Positions 34,424 through 44,077 of a DNA stretch of 64,000 bases are shown piece after piece. The notes beneath the pieces are model-generated. The model did no database searches and was not told where the DNA came from. It saw only the letters and a program-made list of their open reading frames with translations. The stretch comes from Paenibacillus campinasensis (GTDB lineage: Bacteria > Bacillota > Bacilli > Paenibacillales > Paenibacillaceae). The translations under genes and the position numbers were made by a program. The stretch spans positions 1-64,000 of the forward strand of contig NZ_NPBY01000061.1 in assembly GCF_002272015.1 (NCBI RefSeq), read 5' to 3'. The number at the start of each line of letters is the position of its first letter. Position 1 is the first letter of the stretch.

Positions 34424-34825
34424 ATGAGTGTAAAAGTGAAGAGAAACAAGGTTCTGACGGGTGGTCGTGAGTATAAAGCGGGGGAAATCATCCCAGGGCT
34501 AGAGACGAATGAGGAGCGCCGCCTTGTCTCACTTGGTGTATGTGAATGGGCACCTGAATTTGAGAATGTGAGCGACAAAGTTGACGGCCAGAACAATGAG
34601 GGGGGACAATCCTCCAGCACTGATGTAAGTGACCTGGTGAATGGGGATCAACTACCTCTGAAAGGTTTGATTCTCACTGTCGAGGATTTCGCGGAACTGA
34701 AGGCGGATGAGCAAAAAGCTCATCTTAAGGCCCTCAAGATTGAGCCCGCTGGCAAGGAAGAGGAGCGTGTCGCTCAATACGAAGAATGGTATGCCGATCA
34801 AGTAGCGGCCGCTGACAATAATTAA
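34424..34825 (+). CDS. Small head-region protein
   Basis: The 133-residue acidic protein begins with a short beta domain (VKRNKVLTGGREYKAGEIIPGL) common in phage head-tail regions, followed by a disordered Gln/Ser linker and a helical end rich in Glu and Lys. AGGAGG precedes the ATG. It may be a capsid or connector accessory; the exact role is unknown. Confidence 0.65.
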   Translation: MSVKVKRNKVLTGGREYKAGEIIPGLETNEERRLVSLGVCEWAPEFENVSDKVDGQNNEGGQSSSTDVSDLVNGDQLPLKGLILTVEDFAELKADEQKAHLKALKIEPAGKEEERVAQYEEWYADQVAAADNN

Positions 34826-34838
34826 AGGCGGTGTCGCT

Positions 34839-35195
34839 ATGAATTTTCGGGATCAACTACTCAAAGATGTGGAGCGAACGTTCATGAATCCGAAGGAGTT
34901 TGCTGAGATCCACACGGTCACGACTTTTTCGAATGATGAGACACAAGTTGGCCGCAGGGATCGAGAACTCGAAATGATCATCGAAAAATTCACGCTGGAC
35001 GGACGACCTATCCAAACTGCAGACGGTGTGTCTGCCCATAACCTTATCATTCATATCGATCCTGAAATTCTGGCTTATACCCCTCGAGTGGACCAGAATT
35101 TTTATTTGGATTTTACACGGTATACGGTCATGGATGTATCTAACGATACGGGTGTTTTGAAAATCGTGCTGCAGTCTAATGGTTCTCGACCATGA
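34839..35195 (+). CDS. Head-tail connector-type protein
   Basis: A 118-residue protein with beta-barrel character (IHTVTTFSNDETQVG, FYLDFTRYTVMDVSNDTGVLKIVL), located between capsid and tail-completion genes. It fits a head-closure or stopper protein by position and size. The next gene overlaps its stop by 4 bases. Confidence 0.65.
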   Translation: MNFRDQLLKDVERTFMNPKEFAEIHTVTTFSNDETQVGRRDRELEMIIEKFTLDGRPIQTADGVSAHNLIIHIDPEILAYTPRVDQNFYLDFTRYTVMDVSNDTGVLKIVLQSNGSRP

Positions 35196-35749
35196 GCGAT
35201 TTTTTGCATGTTCGTGGAAATTTTCGTTCTCTCAGCACGTCGTTGAAACAAACGGATAAGGCCATTCATCGATCGGTCTTATCCTCGCTTAATCGGGCTA
35301 CGCAGCGGGCGAAGACCGAAACGGGTCGGAAGGTCCGGGAGAAATACGTCATCAAGCAGAAGGATGTTGTCGAAACAATACGCATCAAAAAAGCGGCAGG
35401 GAATGCCTTACAGGCTACCCTTACATCAAAGGGACACACATTGCCGTTGATTCGGTTTGCCGTGGCTCCGAGACGCCGCTTGAAAAAGGCTCCGAAGTCG
35501 CTGAAAGCAGCGGTTTTCCGGGGAGGGACGAAAAAACCGATTCCGGGTGCGTTCGTCACAAAGGCAGGCAATCATACAGGTGTGTTTGAGCGCGTAGGAA
35601 AAAAAAGGCTGCCGATTCGCGAACTTCGCGGCCCTGCAGTGCCGTCGATGGCAGCCAACGAAGAAGTTAGAGAGCATGTGCAGCGGGTGTTTGCCGAGGA
35701 GATGGCCAAACGCCTGCCGCACGAGCTTGATCGGAGGTTGAAAACGTGA
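35192..35749 (+). CDS. Minor tail protein Z (GPZ) family
   Basis: The 185-residue basic protein matches GPZ-type tail-completion proteins: a basic helical start (SSLNRATQRAKTETGRKVREKY), a beta core (AFVTKAGNHTGVFERVGKKRLPI) and RGPAVPSMAANEEVREHV. It probably caps the tail before joining to the head. It overlaps the next gene by 4 bases. Confidence 0.82.
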   Translation: MSDFLHVRGNFRSLSTSLKQTDKAIHRSVLSSLNRATQRAKTETGRKVREKYVIKQKDVVETIRIKKAAGNALQATLTSKGHTLPLIRFAVAPRRRLKKAPKSLKAAVFRGGTKKPIPGAFVTKAGNHTGVFERVGKKRLPIRELRGPAVPSMAANEEVREHVQRVFAEEMAKRLPHELDRRLKT

Positions 35750-36258
35750 CGCCTAGCATGATGATGGACCGGCTGCAGAAGTATTTACAAGAGATCACCA
35801 AAGAGATGGCTCTAGGTGAGCTAAGGCTGCGGCCGAATGTGTATACGGTTGGCTTGCCGCCGCGTGCTACGCCAGAATATGAAACAGTACAGCCAGACAC
35901 AGACATACCTCCGCTGGAAACAACCCTTCCAGAATCACGCGATGAAAGGTGGCCTTACATCATCGTCACGTTTACCGAAGCGGTTAACAACGAAGAGGGT
36001 TTTCGGACGGTAACGATGGATTTTGCGTTTGGATGCGAAGGGCATGGGGCGAAGGGTTACATGGACGTGCTGCATCTCATGGAGTACGTCCACGGATTCT
36101 TGATGCGAGAAACATGGGCAGGCTGGCCGTTTCGGTTAACTCTCCCTGTTACTATGGGGTTTTATGAAGAACAGGCCGACCCTTACTGGATGGGTTATAT
36201 GTCCACTACGTGGGATGTGCCATCAATACAACCGGAGGTGTGGAAACATGGCTATTAA
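35746..36258 (+). CDS. Tail completion/terminator-type protein
   Basis: The 170-residue protein has a structured core (WPYIIVTFTEAVNNEEGFRTV, MDFAFGCEGHGAKGYMDVLHL) and lies between GPZ and the sheath. Its position fits a tail terminator. It begins with GTG overlapping the previous stop. Family not recognised with certainty. Confidence 0.65.
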   Translation: MTPSMMMDRLQKYLQEITKEMALGELRLRPNVYTVGLPPRATPEYETVQPDTDIPPLETTLPESRDERWPYIIVTFTEAVNNEEGFRTVTMDFAFGCEGHGAKGYMDVLHLMEYVHGFLMRETWAGWPFRLTLPVTMGFYEEQADPYWMGYMSTTWDVPSIQPEVWKHGY

Positions 36259-36574
36259 GAAGGAAAGCGAGTCGAAAGAAATCAAGACCGAAGCACAGAA
36301 GAAACCAGCAGCTGACCACTTGACAGTTGCAACCGGGCCTACAAAACAACAAGTTATCTACATCGGCCCGACCATTCGCAAGAACGGCATCGGTTTGCGT
36401 ACAAATCAGGTATTTATCGGCGGTCGTCCGGATTATCTCAAGGCTTTATTTGCAGAATACCCGCATATGCAGACCCTGTTTGTTCCGGTGGATAAGCTGC
36501 AAGAGTCCTTGAAACAAATCAAACAGACGGGAACAGCCCTTAACGTGGCCATCCTGTCGATGAAAGGAGTTTGA
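36248..36574 (+). CDS. Small phage tail-region protein
   Basis: ATG 36248 is 11 bases after GGAGG. The 108-residue product has a Lys/Glu-rich, disordered first quarter, then a short domain (VIYIGPTIRKNGIGLRTNQVF, QTLFVPVDKLQESLKQIKQ). It lies just before the sheath gene, as in many contractile-tail phages. Role unknown. Confidence 0.65.
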   Translation: MAIKKESESKEIKTEAQKKPAADHLTVATGPTKQQVIYIGPTIRKNGIGLRTNQVFIGGRPDYLKALFAEYPHMQTLFVPVDKLQESLKQIKQTGTALNVAILSMKGV

Positions 36575-36576
36575 CC

Positions 36577-38016
36577 ATGGCGGAATTTCATGGTGTCAAG
36601 GCAACTGAAGTGTATCAGCCCCGGGCAGCAGTCGAGCAGACGAACACGCTGCCTGTTTATTTTGGCACAGCCCCAATTAACCAAGTCTCCGACCCGTCCG
36701 GAGCGGTGAATAAGGTGATTATTGCTAACAATCTCGAAGACTTCCGGGCAAAACTGGGCTACTCGGACGACTGGAAGTCGTATACGCTCTGCGAAGCCGC
36801 ATATGCTCATTTTGTGGAGAATGCTCAAGCGCCGATAGCCTTTGTGAACGTGCTGGACGTCACCGATGTAGAGGTAACAGCGCCTGCTGCGGCGACGTTT
36901 ACCGGGGGCATCCACATAATCAATGCCGAAGGCGTCCTGAAAGATACGGTCGTTGTATCTGATGGCACGACGACATTTGAACAAGGTAAGGATTACACTC
37001 TCACGTTTGATGCTGCTGGTAAGCTGGTCGTAGCCATCGTGAGCGGTGGAGCCATTCCAGCGGGAACCACGTCGCTTGAGGTGGGTTACAGCGCACTCAA
37101 GCCGTCCAATGTAACGGCCAGCCGGATCATCGGCGGCACGGATGCACTGACGGGTGAGCGATCGGGATTGGAATTGATCGAGGACGTGTTCATCGAGACT
37201 TCGTTTGTCCCTAACCTGATCGTGGCTCCGGGCTGGTCAGATGATCCGGTGGTTGCAGCTGTTATGGTTGCAAAATGCCAGGATATTAATGGGCTGTTTG
37301 AAGCGTACGCTGTGACTGATCTGGACGCAAGTCAAAGATATTTCAACATCACTGCGTGGAAGGAAGAGAACGGATATACCAGCCATCTTCAAGCTTCCAC
37401 ATATCCGATGATGACGAATAAAGGGAGAGTCTATCATTCATCTACGCTGGTTACGGCCGCCATGGTCGCTACAGACAGTCTAAATGAAGGTGTGCCTGTA
37501 CAGACTCCTTCGAACCAATCGATTACAGCTGATGGACTTGTATATAAAGACGGAACGCCAGTCCGGATCCCGTATGATCAAGCCAACGTCCTGAATGCTA
37601 ATGGGATTGTGACTGCGATCCGTTGGCAGGACGGATATAGAGCATGGGGCAACCGAACCGGCGCATATCCGGACTTTACAGATGCGCAGCGAACCTTTAT
37701 ACCTGTTCGCCGGATGTTCTCATATATTAAAAACCAACTCGTTTTAAGGCATTGGCAGCGTGTAGATAACCCTCTGGATCTCCGACTTATTGAATCGATC
37801 GCTGATGAAGCCAATGTATGGCTGAATGGTCTTGTTGGTTCCGGTTATCTACTCGGTGGACGGGTAGAGTTTTGGGGATCGGATAACCCAACCCAACAAA
37901 TTAGTGACGGAAAGATTGTATATCGTGTATTCATCACGCCTCCATCGGTTGCGGAAGAGATCGTGTTTACCGTCGCTTATGATATTGCATATATTGCTGC
38001 CTTGATAGCAGCGTGA
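36577..38016 (+). CDS. Tail sheath protein (P2 FI-like)
   Basis: AAGGAG is about 8 bases before ATG 36577. The 479-residue protein shows the sheath signatures FHGVKATEVYQPR, LELIEDVFIETSFVPNLIVAPGW, WGNRTGAYPDFTDAQRTFIPVRR and VYRVFITPPSVAEEI. It is the contractile outer tube of the tail and shows that the virion is a myovirus. The tube protein follows. Confidence 0.94.
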   Translation: MAEFHGVKATEVYQPRAAVEQTNTLPVYFGTAPINQVSDPSGAVNKVIIANNLEDFRAKLGYSDDWKSYTLCEAAYAHFVENAQAPIAFVNVLDVTDVEVTAPAAATFTGGIHIINAEGVLKDTVVVSDGTTTFEQGKDYTLTFDAAGKLVVAIVSGGAIPAGTTSLEVGYSALKPSNVTASRIIGGTDALTGERSGLELIEDVFIETSFVPNLIVAPGWSDDPVVAAVMVAKCQDINGLFEAYAVTDLDASQRYFNITAWKEENGYTSHLQASTYPMMTNKGRVYHSSTLVTAAMVATDSLNEGVPVQTPSNQSITADGLVYKDGTPVRIPYDQANVLNANGIVTAIRWQDGYRAWGNRTGAYPDFTDAQRTFIPVRRMFSYIKNQLVLRHWQRVDNPLDLRLIESIADEANVWLNGLVGSGYLLGGRVEFWGSDNPTQQISDGKIVYRVFITPPSVAEEIVFTVAYDIAYIAALIAA

Positions 38017-38029
38017 GGAGGATTAAATT

Positions 38030-38551
38030 ATGAAACTTGGAATTAAGTTATCGGGCATGGCTGTTTACCCGGAAGGGGGCGGGGATGAAATCGCAACTGG
38101 AGATGTGACTCTTCCTTCTATGACCTTGATGACCGACTCTCTCACAGGAGCCGGGATTCTGGGGACGGCTAACATCCCTACTCCGGGTCATTACGACTCT
38201 ATGGAGCTGCAAATCGCCTGGCGGACCATAGACAAGGAAGCTTTTGATTTCGTGAGTTCCAAGACTAAAGGTCTGGAAATCCGGGGGTCGTTCAGCGAAT
38301 GGGATAACACACGGTCCGAGATGGTCTATCGTTCCATAAAAATCGTTGTGCGAGGGATGGGCAAAGGGGTGGATCTTGGAACATTGGTTCAAAATGCAGC
38401 TACAGGTACGACCAACACCATCGAAGTCATATACATCAAGATATTCATTGATGGTAAAGCAGCGCTTGAGTTTGACCGATTCAACTACATCTCTCGCATA
38501 AACGGTCAGGATGACCTGGCCGACATCAGAAAACATTTGGGTAAAGCCTAA
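38030..38551 (+). CDS. Major tail tube protein (P2 FII-like)
   Basis: The 173-residue protein matches P2 FII: MAVYPEGGGDEIATGDVTLPS, LQIAWRTIDKEAFDFVSSK and FDRFNYISRINGQDDLADIR. It forms the inner tube inside the sheath. AGGAGG precedes the ATG. Gene order sheath-tube-E matches P2. Confidence 0.93.
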   Translation: MKLGIKLSGMAVYPEGGGDEIATGDVTLPSMTLMTDSLTGAGILGTANIPTPGHYDSMELQIAWRTIDKEAFDFVSSKTKGLEIRGSFSEWDNTRSEMVYRSIKIVVRGMGKGVDLGTLVQNAATGTTNTIEVIYIKIFIDGKAALEFDRFNYISRINGQDDLADIRKHLGKA

Positions 38552-38571
38552 TCTCAGGAGGTATATTAAAC

Positions 38572-38922
38572 ATGAGTGATAAAGTAGTTAATGTAGAGAA
38601 TTTGGAAGAGGTTCAATCGGCCGGGACAGTGGTTAAGTTGTCCCGGCCTTTTGTTTGGGAAGACGAGACTTACACCGAATTCAATCTTGACTTCGGTAAA
38701 CTTTCTGGCGAGGACATCTTGAAAGTTGAAGGGGAATTTATCAATTTTATCCGGGGCCAAAAGAATGTCTTTGTAGCGTTTAAAACGGAGCATCCAGCGT
38801 ATCACGCCGTGGTTGCTGCCAGAGCTGCGGGGATAGATGCTAATATGCTTAAGCACCTACCCGCAAAAGATTTCTTGAGAGTGACAGGTGCAGCAAAGGA
38901 TTTTTTGTCCAGTTTGGACTAA
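38572..38922 (+). CDS. Tail assembly chaperone, gpE-like (unshifted product)
   Basis: The 116-residue protein is the short form of the P2 gpE-type assembly factor (FVWEDETYTEFNLDFGKLSGED, HLPAKDFLRVTGAAKDFL). It binds the tape measure during tail assembly. Its last codons carry the slip heptamer described below, and the gene ends just after it, as expected for the gpE/E' arrangement. Confidence 0.85.
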   Translation: MSDKVVNVENLEEVQSAGTVVKLSRPFVWEDETYTEFNLDFGKLSGEDILKVEGEFINFIRGQKNVFVAFKTEHPAYHAVVAARAAGIDANMLKHLPAKDFLRVTGAAKDFLSSLD

Positions 38923-39086
38923 ATGACGATCCGCAAAGGGTCATGAAAACTTGTTTATATATGTCTGTAAAAACGGGGATCGAGCTGAGCTATTGGATGC
39001 AGTGCCCAATCTGGTCTCTAGGAGAGTGGAAAGCTGCGATCAATGAAGTTGCCAAAGAAATCGAGTCCGACAGGAAAGGGGGCTAG
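38572..39086 (+). CDS. gpE+E'-like fusion made by -1 ribosomal frameshift
   Basis: If ribosomes slip back one base at 38901-38907, reading continues as FVQFGLNDDPQRVMKTCLYM and on to a TAG at 39084-39086, giving about 171 residues. This second frame has no start of its own, no stop before the tape measure gene, and a sequence typical of E' products (SYWMQCPIWSLGEWKAA). It fills the otherwise empty gap before the tape measure gene. The CDS is joined: 38572-38907 then 38907-39086. Confidence 0.85.
38901..38907 (+). promoter_or_regulatory. Slippery heptamer T-TTT-TTG for -1 frameshift
   Basis: The zero frame reads GAT TTT TTG. TTTTTTG is the X-XXY-YYZ type and the same heptamer used by P2 gpE+E'. 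It is four codons from the end of the short form. Confidence 0.87.
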
Positions 39087-39089
39087 GCT

Positions 39090-41960
39090 GTGGCAAAAAC
39101 ATATGAAATGTCGTTTGAGCTAAACGGCAAAATAGACCCCCGATTACAGAGGACCTTCGATTCTTTAAGTAGGGATGTTACGGGGCTCGAAAAGGACCTG
39201 GGTGATCTCCGAAAAGTGAGAAGCTTTGATGAGATCACGAAAGATTCCAAAAAAGCCTCCGGCGCATTCCATGAGCTCCGCGAAAATGTGCAGGAATTTG
39301 GGGAGATATTCCGCAGAGTCGGGCAATACACCGGAGCATATGCCATCATCGACAAGGTAACGGGCTCGATCGGTGAGATGGTGAGCACCATCGGCGAGTT
39401 GGATGCTCAATCCGGGCAGCTTGCAGCAGCCACAGGGGCCACGGCGGGCGAATTAGAGCAGTTACAAGACATATCCGGCTCCTTGTATCGTCAAGGGCTG
39501 GGAGAAGGCGTGAACGACCTCACAGATGCATTAGTCGTCGCTCGAAATGTAACCAAGTTGGAAGGGGACGAACTAGAGCGAACCGCAAAAAATGCGATTG
39601 TTTTGCAGGACGTTTTCCGTTTCGATGTCCCAGAGTCGGTCAAGACGGCCGATACCATAATGCGTCAATTCGGCATTACATCCGAAGAGTCGATGAACCT
39701 ATTCGCCCAAGGGGCGCAGCGGGGCCTGGATAAGTCAGGGGAACTGCTGGATGCTGCGAACGAGTATGCGCCGCAGTTTGCCGCGCTTGGTTATTCCGCG
39801 AATGAGATGTTCGACTTCTTCGCGGCTGGCTTGGAAGCGGGCGCTTGGAACTTGGACAAAGTGGGGGACCTTGCAAAAGAGTTCAACATCCGTATCCAAG
39901 ACGGAAGTGCTAAGACAGCGGATGCGCTGGCTGCCTTATTTGCGCCGGAAGGAATCGAAGAGTTTACGATGGCCTTGATCAACGGCGGTACCCAGTCTGC
40001 AGAGTATCTGGAATTGCTCAAGCATGTGTCGTCCGATACCGCCCAAGAGATGGTTAAGAACCTGCAAAAAGGCGGCAAAGGTGCGGAGGATACTTTCAAG
40101 GCCCTATCAAGCATGATGGGGGACGGCAACAAGATACTCAGGGACTTGAGCACGGGAGCCACAAGCGGAAAAGACGTCATGCAGCAGGTCATTGCACAGC
40201 TGGCCACCATTGATGACCAGGTATATCGTAATATGCTGGGCGTCGAGCTTTTTGGTACCCAGTGGGAGGACTTGGAGAAAGACGTTGTCGCCGCGCTTGG
40301 GTCTGTAGGCAATCAGTTTGACATGACCCAATCCACCATGGAAGACATCGCCGAGGTCAAATATGACAATTTGATGCATGATCTGAAAGTGCTTGGACGC
40401 GAGTTAATGGATGAGGTAATCATTCCGCTCGGAGAAGAGCTGGTACCGATACTCAAGGATATGACGGCTTGGGCATCTGATAACAAGGACCTAATCAAAA
40501 CAATCGGCATGGCCGTGCCAGCCGCTATGCTCACCAGAAATTCAATTAGCATGGCAAAGGACATGGGCAGGGTGGGGAAAGCCGTATTTGACACGACCAA
40601 CGGCGTTAGTAAGTTTAGCAAGGTCATCGGCCTAATGACTAACCCAGTTGGTCTGGCTATTGGTGCAGTAGGAGCCCTCACGGCGGGAGTTGTCGCTTAC
40701 AAAAAGCGACAAGATGATGCGCGTCAGGCTCTTATCAATATGGGAGACGAGTTGGAGGAAGTGTCAACTCAGTTCGACTTATCGTTTGATAAAGCTAAGA
40801 AGACGAATGATCTGGTCTGGACATACAACAATCTGAGCGAAGCCATTGACAAGAGCGCCGGGAACTCTGAACTTTTAAAGACACAGCAGGAGAAGTTAGC
40901 TGGTGTAATCGAGGAACTACAAAATCTCCATCCGGAAACCATCTCTCAATACGATATTGAGAACCGAAAGATTCAAGAGAAACTGGGTCTTTTGAAACAG
41001 GAAGCGGATGCGGAAAGAGAACTCGATAAACTAAAGCTGGAAAAGGCCGTTGCTGAAGGAAATCAAAAGCTCCCGGATCTCGAGGAGCAAATCGGAGATT
41101 TGAAGGACCAATCGACGGAGTTACAAAAACGAAAAGAGGCTCTGGATAACGCAATACCGTCTCTTAAAGAATTCCAGGTCGAATACGAGAAGATTAAGCA
41201 GATGGATTTCAACGACGAAACAGTTGCTATGCTCGAAGACCTTCGGAAAAGAGCCGATGAAGTTGGGAAGACCGTTGGATTCAGCTTCGAAATAGGCCCT
41301 CACTTAGACTTGTTAGGTGATAGCATCGAGAAGTTGCAAAGCAAACAAATAGAAGTTCTTGATGACTACATCGCTAAACAAGAAGAATTAGAGACCGCGG
41401 AACAGAGTTACCAAACGTTGTATGAACAACGGGTAAAGCTTATAGAAGGCGGCTTGGGATCATCTATTGACCAGATGGCCCAAAAGTACGATACCTTATC
41501 GGACAAGGAAAAGGCCCGGTTTGATGCAGCGATGCAACAGATTAAGGAATTAAACAAAGAGATGGACAGCCTACCTCTGGAAAAAACGATTGACGTCTCT
41601 GTAGTTTGGAGACAGACCGGAAATACAGGGGGCGGTAACGGTAGGGCGTTGACGATGGAAGCATTTGCCGACGGAGGTTATGCCGACAAACCATCTATTT
41701 TCGGCGAGGCTGGGCCAGAGATGGCCATTCCGTTGAGAAAAGACCAACGATCACGTGACCTTCATGCATTAACAGGGCGGCTGCTGGGCGTGAATGATAC
41801 AGGGGCTGCTGGTGGGGACTTTATTTACAGTCCAAGCTACAACATTTACGGATCCGTCGACCAAGCTGCGCTCAAAGATATGGACCGCAGGAATCAGGCC
41901 GACTTTAAACAGCAGTTTGAATCTTATAAGCGTCAACAGCAAAGGGTGAGATTAAGTTGA
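39090..41960 (+). CDS. Tail tape measure protein
   Basis: The 956-residue protein is long and helical, with a hydrophobic central part (NPVGLAIGAVGALTAGVVAY), coiled coils at 600-870 and the common C-terminal block DGGYADKPSIFGEAGPEMAIPL. It sets tail length; at about 1.5 angstrom per residue the tail would be near 140 nm. GTG 39090 is 7-8 bases after GGGGG. P2 calls it T. Confidence 0.92.
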   Translation: MAKTYEMSFELNGKIDPRLQRTFDSLSRDVTGLEKDLGDLRKVRSFDEITKDSKKASGAFHELRENVQEFGEIFRRVGQYTGAYAIIDKVTGSIGEMVSTIGELDAQSGQLAAATGATAGELEQLQDISGSLYRQGLGEGVNDLTDALVVARNVTKLEGDELERTAKNAIVLQDVFRFDVPESVKTADTIMRQFGITSEESMNLFAQGAQRGLDKSGELLDAANEYAPQFAALGYSANEMFDFFAAGLEAGAWNLDKVGDLAKEFNIRIQDGSAKTADALAALFAPEGIEEFTMALINGGTQSAEYLELLKHVSSDTAQEMVKNLQKGGKGAEDTFKALSSMMGDGNKILRDLSTGATSGKDVMQQVIAQLATIDDQVYRNMLGVELFGTQWEDLEKDVVAALGSVGNQFDMTQSTMEDIAEVKYDNLMHDLKVLGRELMDEVIIPLGEELVPILKDMTAWASDNKDLIKTIGMAVPAAMLTRNSISMAKDMGRVGKAVFDTTNGVSKFSKVIGLMTNPVGLAIGAVGALTAGVVAYKKRQDDARQALINMGDELEEVSTQFDLSFDKAKKTNDLVWTYNNLSEAIDKSAGNSELLKTQQEKLAGVIEELQNLHPETISQYDIENRKIQEKLGLLKQEADAERELDKLKLEKAVAEGNQKLPDLEEQIGDLKDQSTELQKRKEALDNAIPSLKEFQVEYEKIKQMDFNDETVAMLEDLRKRADEVGKTVGFSFEIGPHLDLLGDSIEKLQSKQIEVLDDYIAKQEELETAEQSYQTLYEQRVKLIEGGLGSSIDQMAQKYDTLSDKEKARFDAAMQQIKELNKEMDSLPLEKTIDVSVVWRQTGNTGGGNGRALTMEAFADGGYADKPSIFGEAGPEMAIPLRKDQRSRDLHALTGRLLGVNDTGAAGGDFIYSPSYNIYGSVDQAALKDMDRRNQADFKQQFESYKRQQQRVRLS

Positions 41961-42172
41961 GGACCTACAGAACAATTCAGGGCGATACTTGGGACGGTAT
42001 CGCCTTTTCTCTTGCAGCGTCAGAGTCCTTTATGGTGCCTTTGATGGAAGCCAACGCAGATTATGCTGAAACCGTCATGTTCCCGGCTGGGGTGGAGTTG
42101 GTCGTCCCAAACATCCTTATTCCCGCAGCGTCAACCTTGCCTCCTTGGAGACAGGAGGAAGAGGTTGAATGA
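41957..42172 (+). CDS. Tail protein X (LysM-like)
   Basis: The 71-residue product is a P2 gpX-type LysM domain: RTIQGDTWDGIAFSL and LMEANADYAETVMFPAGVELVVPN. It helps assemble the baseplate hub. A TTG start overlaps the tape measure stop, and the stop overlaps gene D. Confidence 0.88.
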   Translation: MRTYRTIQGDTWDGIAFSLAASESFMVPLMEANADYAETVMFPAGVELVVPNILIPAASTLPPWRQEEEVE

Positions 42173-43236
42173 GAACAGTTATGGACGGCCGCCGGGCATC
42201 ACTTATTCTGAAATACAACGGCAAAGAGATGGGGACCGAATACCTGAGTAAATACCTCATGGATTTTACCTATGAAGACGCAGCACCCGGGGAACAGGAT
42301 AGCATCTCGGTCACACTTGATGATCGGGATGCTAACTGGCAGAAGGATTGGAAGCCGGTTTTCGGAGACAAACTGGTTGCAGAGATCACCGTTGTTAACT
42401 GGGATAAGCCCGGCCAGAAGGCGAAGCTGCCTTGCGGATCATTCGAAGTTGATTCAATTGACGTGGAAGGACCGCCGGATAAAGTCATGGTCCAAGCCTT
42501 AGCCCTCCCCCTCGAAGGAGCAACAACAAAGCAGACAGAACGCGCGAAATCCTGGGAAAAAGTCCGATTGAAGACGATCGCCCAAGATATCGCAACAAGA
42601 GCGAAGCTAAAACTGGTGTACTCAGCGTCAGTCAATCCTTCTTATGAACGACTTGATCAGAGCGATCAGACTGACTTTGCGTTTTTGGTTGATACTGCCA
42701 TGGACGAGGGAATAGCGGTCAAAATATCGGGCGGGAAGCTTGTGCTTTTTGACGAAGCTGAGTATGAGAGGAAGCCGGCAGTGTTGGATATTGTCAAAGG
42801 GGAGAGCGGGATTATGGGCTATACCTTTAGCGAGAGCAGTACCAATACAGCCTACGGATCTTGTGTTGTAACCTATCGACCTCCGGCCTCCTCGAAGAAA
42901 GAGAAGAAAAAAGATTCTTCTGGAAGCAAAACCATTACGGGGAAATACACGCTCCCGAATGCATCAGGAATTCCGATATTGAGAGTCAATGAGAGAGTTG
43001 AAACCGTCGCCGAAGCTAACCGTTTGGCAAGGAATCGGCTTCGGGAACATAACAAACAATCCGGACGAGCGACCTTTACTCTGGATGGTGACGTGCGCTT
43101 GGCCTCGGGTATCACGGTGAACGTCAAAGGATTTGGTCGATTTGACGGTAAGTACATTATTGACAGGGCACGCCATCGGTTTGGTGTGTCGCAGTATGTA
43201 ACAGAAATTGAAATACGAAAGGTACTGGGATGGTGA
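42169..43236 (+). CDS. Baseplate hub, late control gene D protein
   Basis: The 355-residue protein has the gpD/gp27-like hub domain: LMDFTYEDAAPGEQDSISVTL, then RLDQSDQTDFAFLVDTAMDEGI and the C-terminal LASGITVNVKGFGRFDGKY. It joins the tube to the spike. Position after X and before V follows P2-like order. Confidence 0.92.
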   Translation: MRTVMDGRRASLILKYNGKEMGTEYLSKYLMDFTYEDAAPGEQDSISVTLDDRDANWQKDWKPVFGDKLVAEITVVNWDKPGQKAKLPCGSFEVDSIDVEGPPDKVMVQALALPLEGATTKQTERAKSWEKVRLKTIAQDIATRAKLKLVYSASVNPSYERLDQSDQTDFAFLVDTAMDEGIAVKISGGKLVLFDEAEYERKPAVLDIVKGESGIMGYTFSESSTNTAYGSCVVTYRPPASSKKEKKKDSSGSKTITGKYTLPNASGIPILRVNERVETVAEANRLARNRLREHNKQSGRATFTLDGDVRLASGITVNVKGFGRFDGKYIIDRARHRFGVSQYVTEIEIRKVLGW

Positions 43237-43238
43237 TC

Positions 43239-43673
43239 ATGAGCACGAATCAATTCCGGAATATATTCCGGGTGGGAGTATGTTCGACGGCAGACCCTGA
43301 AACGGGAACCATAACGGCGGTGTTTGAGGACCAGGAGGATAGGGTATCCGGACCATTACCTGTTATCACTCGTGGGGGATGGGCGAGAAGCAATGATATG
43401 CCTGAGCCCGGACAAGAGATAGCCTGTTTATTTTTAGCGAATGGCATTTCTGACGGGATATGCATTGGTGTGGTCGATGATGAAGAGGATCCTCCAGGCA
43501 CTCCAGATCAACGAGGGGTATGGTTTGAGGATGGTTCCTATGTCTATTATGATCGAACTACTCAAAAGCTTATGGTGCAGGCTGCCGGCGGCGTGCAATT
43601 CGAAGGGGACGTCACCATAACCGGGAATCTAACCGTAGACGGCAACATAACGCGAGGCGGTGAGGTCATATGA
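43239..43673 (+). CDS. Baseplate spike protein, gpV-like
   Basis: GGTGATC touches ATG 43239 and pairs with the 16S end. The 144-residue protein has an OB fold (ITAVFEDQEDRVSGPLPVI) and a short beta-helix tip (FEGDVTITGNLTVDGNITRGG), the membrane-piercing spike. It is a small gpV form. Confidence 0.87.
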   Translation: MSTNQFRNIFRVGVCSTADPETGTITAVFEDQEDRVSGPLPVITRGGWARSNDMPEPGQEIACLFLANGISDGICIGVVDDEEDPPGTPDQRGVWFEDGSYVYYDRTTQKLMVQAAGGVQFEGDVTITGNLTVDGNITRGGEVI

Positions 43674-44077
43674 AGATTGGCCTGGGAGCTCTGGGAGATG
43701 TGGTGTTCATTTCTTCGTTTAAAATGCCGATCAAAGTCCGCACGTTTCAAGATTTTCAGCGTGATTCCACCTCGCGCTGGGGATCGAATGAAATACATCT
43801 CCAAAAGCCCCGCAGCCAGTTTCTCGGCCCGGGGCTTGATACCATTACCTTCACGATGATTTTAGACGCGGGTCTTGGCATGAATCCTCGGAAGGAGATG
43901 GAGAAGCTTTTGGAGTACCAGCGGGCGGGCAAAGTCCTCTTACTGCAAATTGGAGGCAAAGGTCTCGGGCGCGGGAAATGGAAGATAACAAATATGAACC
44001 AGTCCTGGGACCGCGTGGACCGGGAAGGGAATCTGATAAAAGCTGCCTTATCGGTAACATTGGAGGAATACGTATGA
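43670..44077 (+). CDS. Tail protein U (gpU) family
   Basis: The 135-residue protein matches P2 gpU: IGLGALGDVVFISS, then WGSNEIHLQKPRSQFLGPGLD and TMILDAGLGMNPRKEMEKL. It works in tail completion. It overlaps genes on both sides by 4 bases. Confidence 0.86.
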   Translation: MKIGLGALGDVVFISSFKMPIKVRTFQDFQRDSTSRWGSNEIHLQKPRSQFLGPGLDTITFTMILDAGLGMNPRKEMEKLLEYQRAGKVLLLQIGGKGLGRGKWKITNMNQSWDRVDREGNLIKAALSVTLEEYV

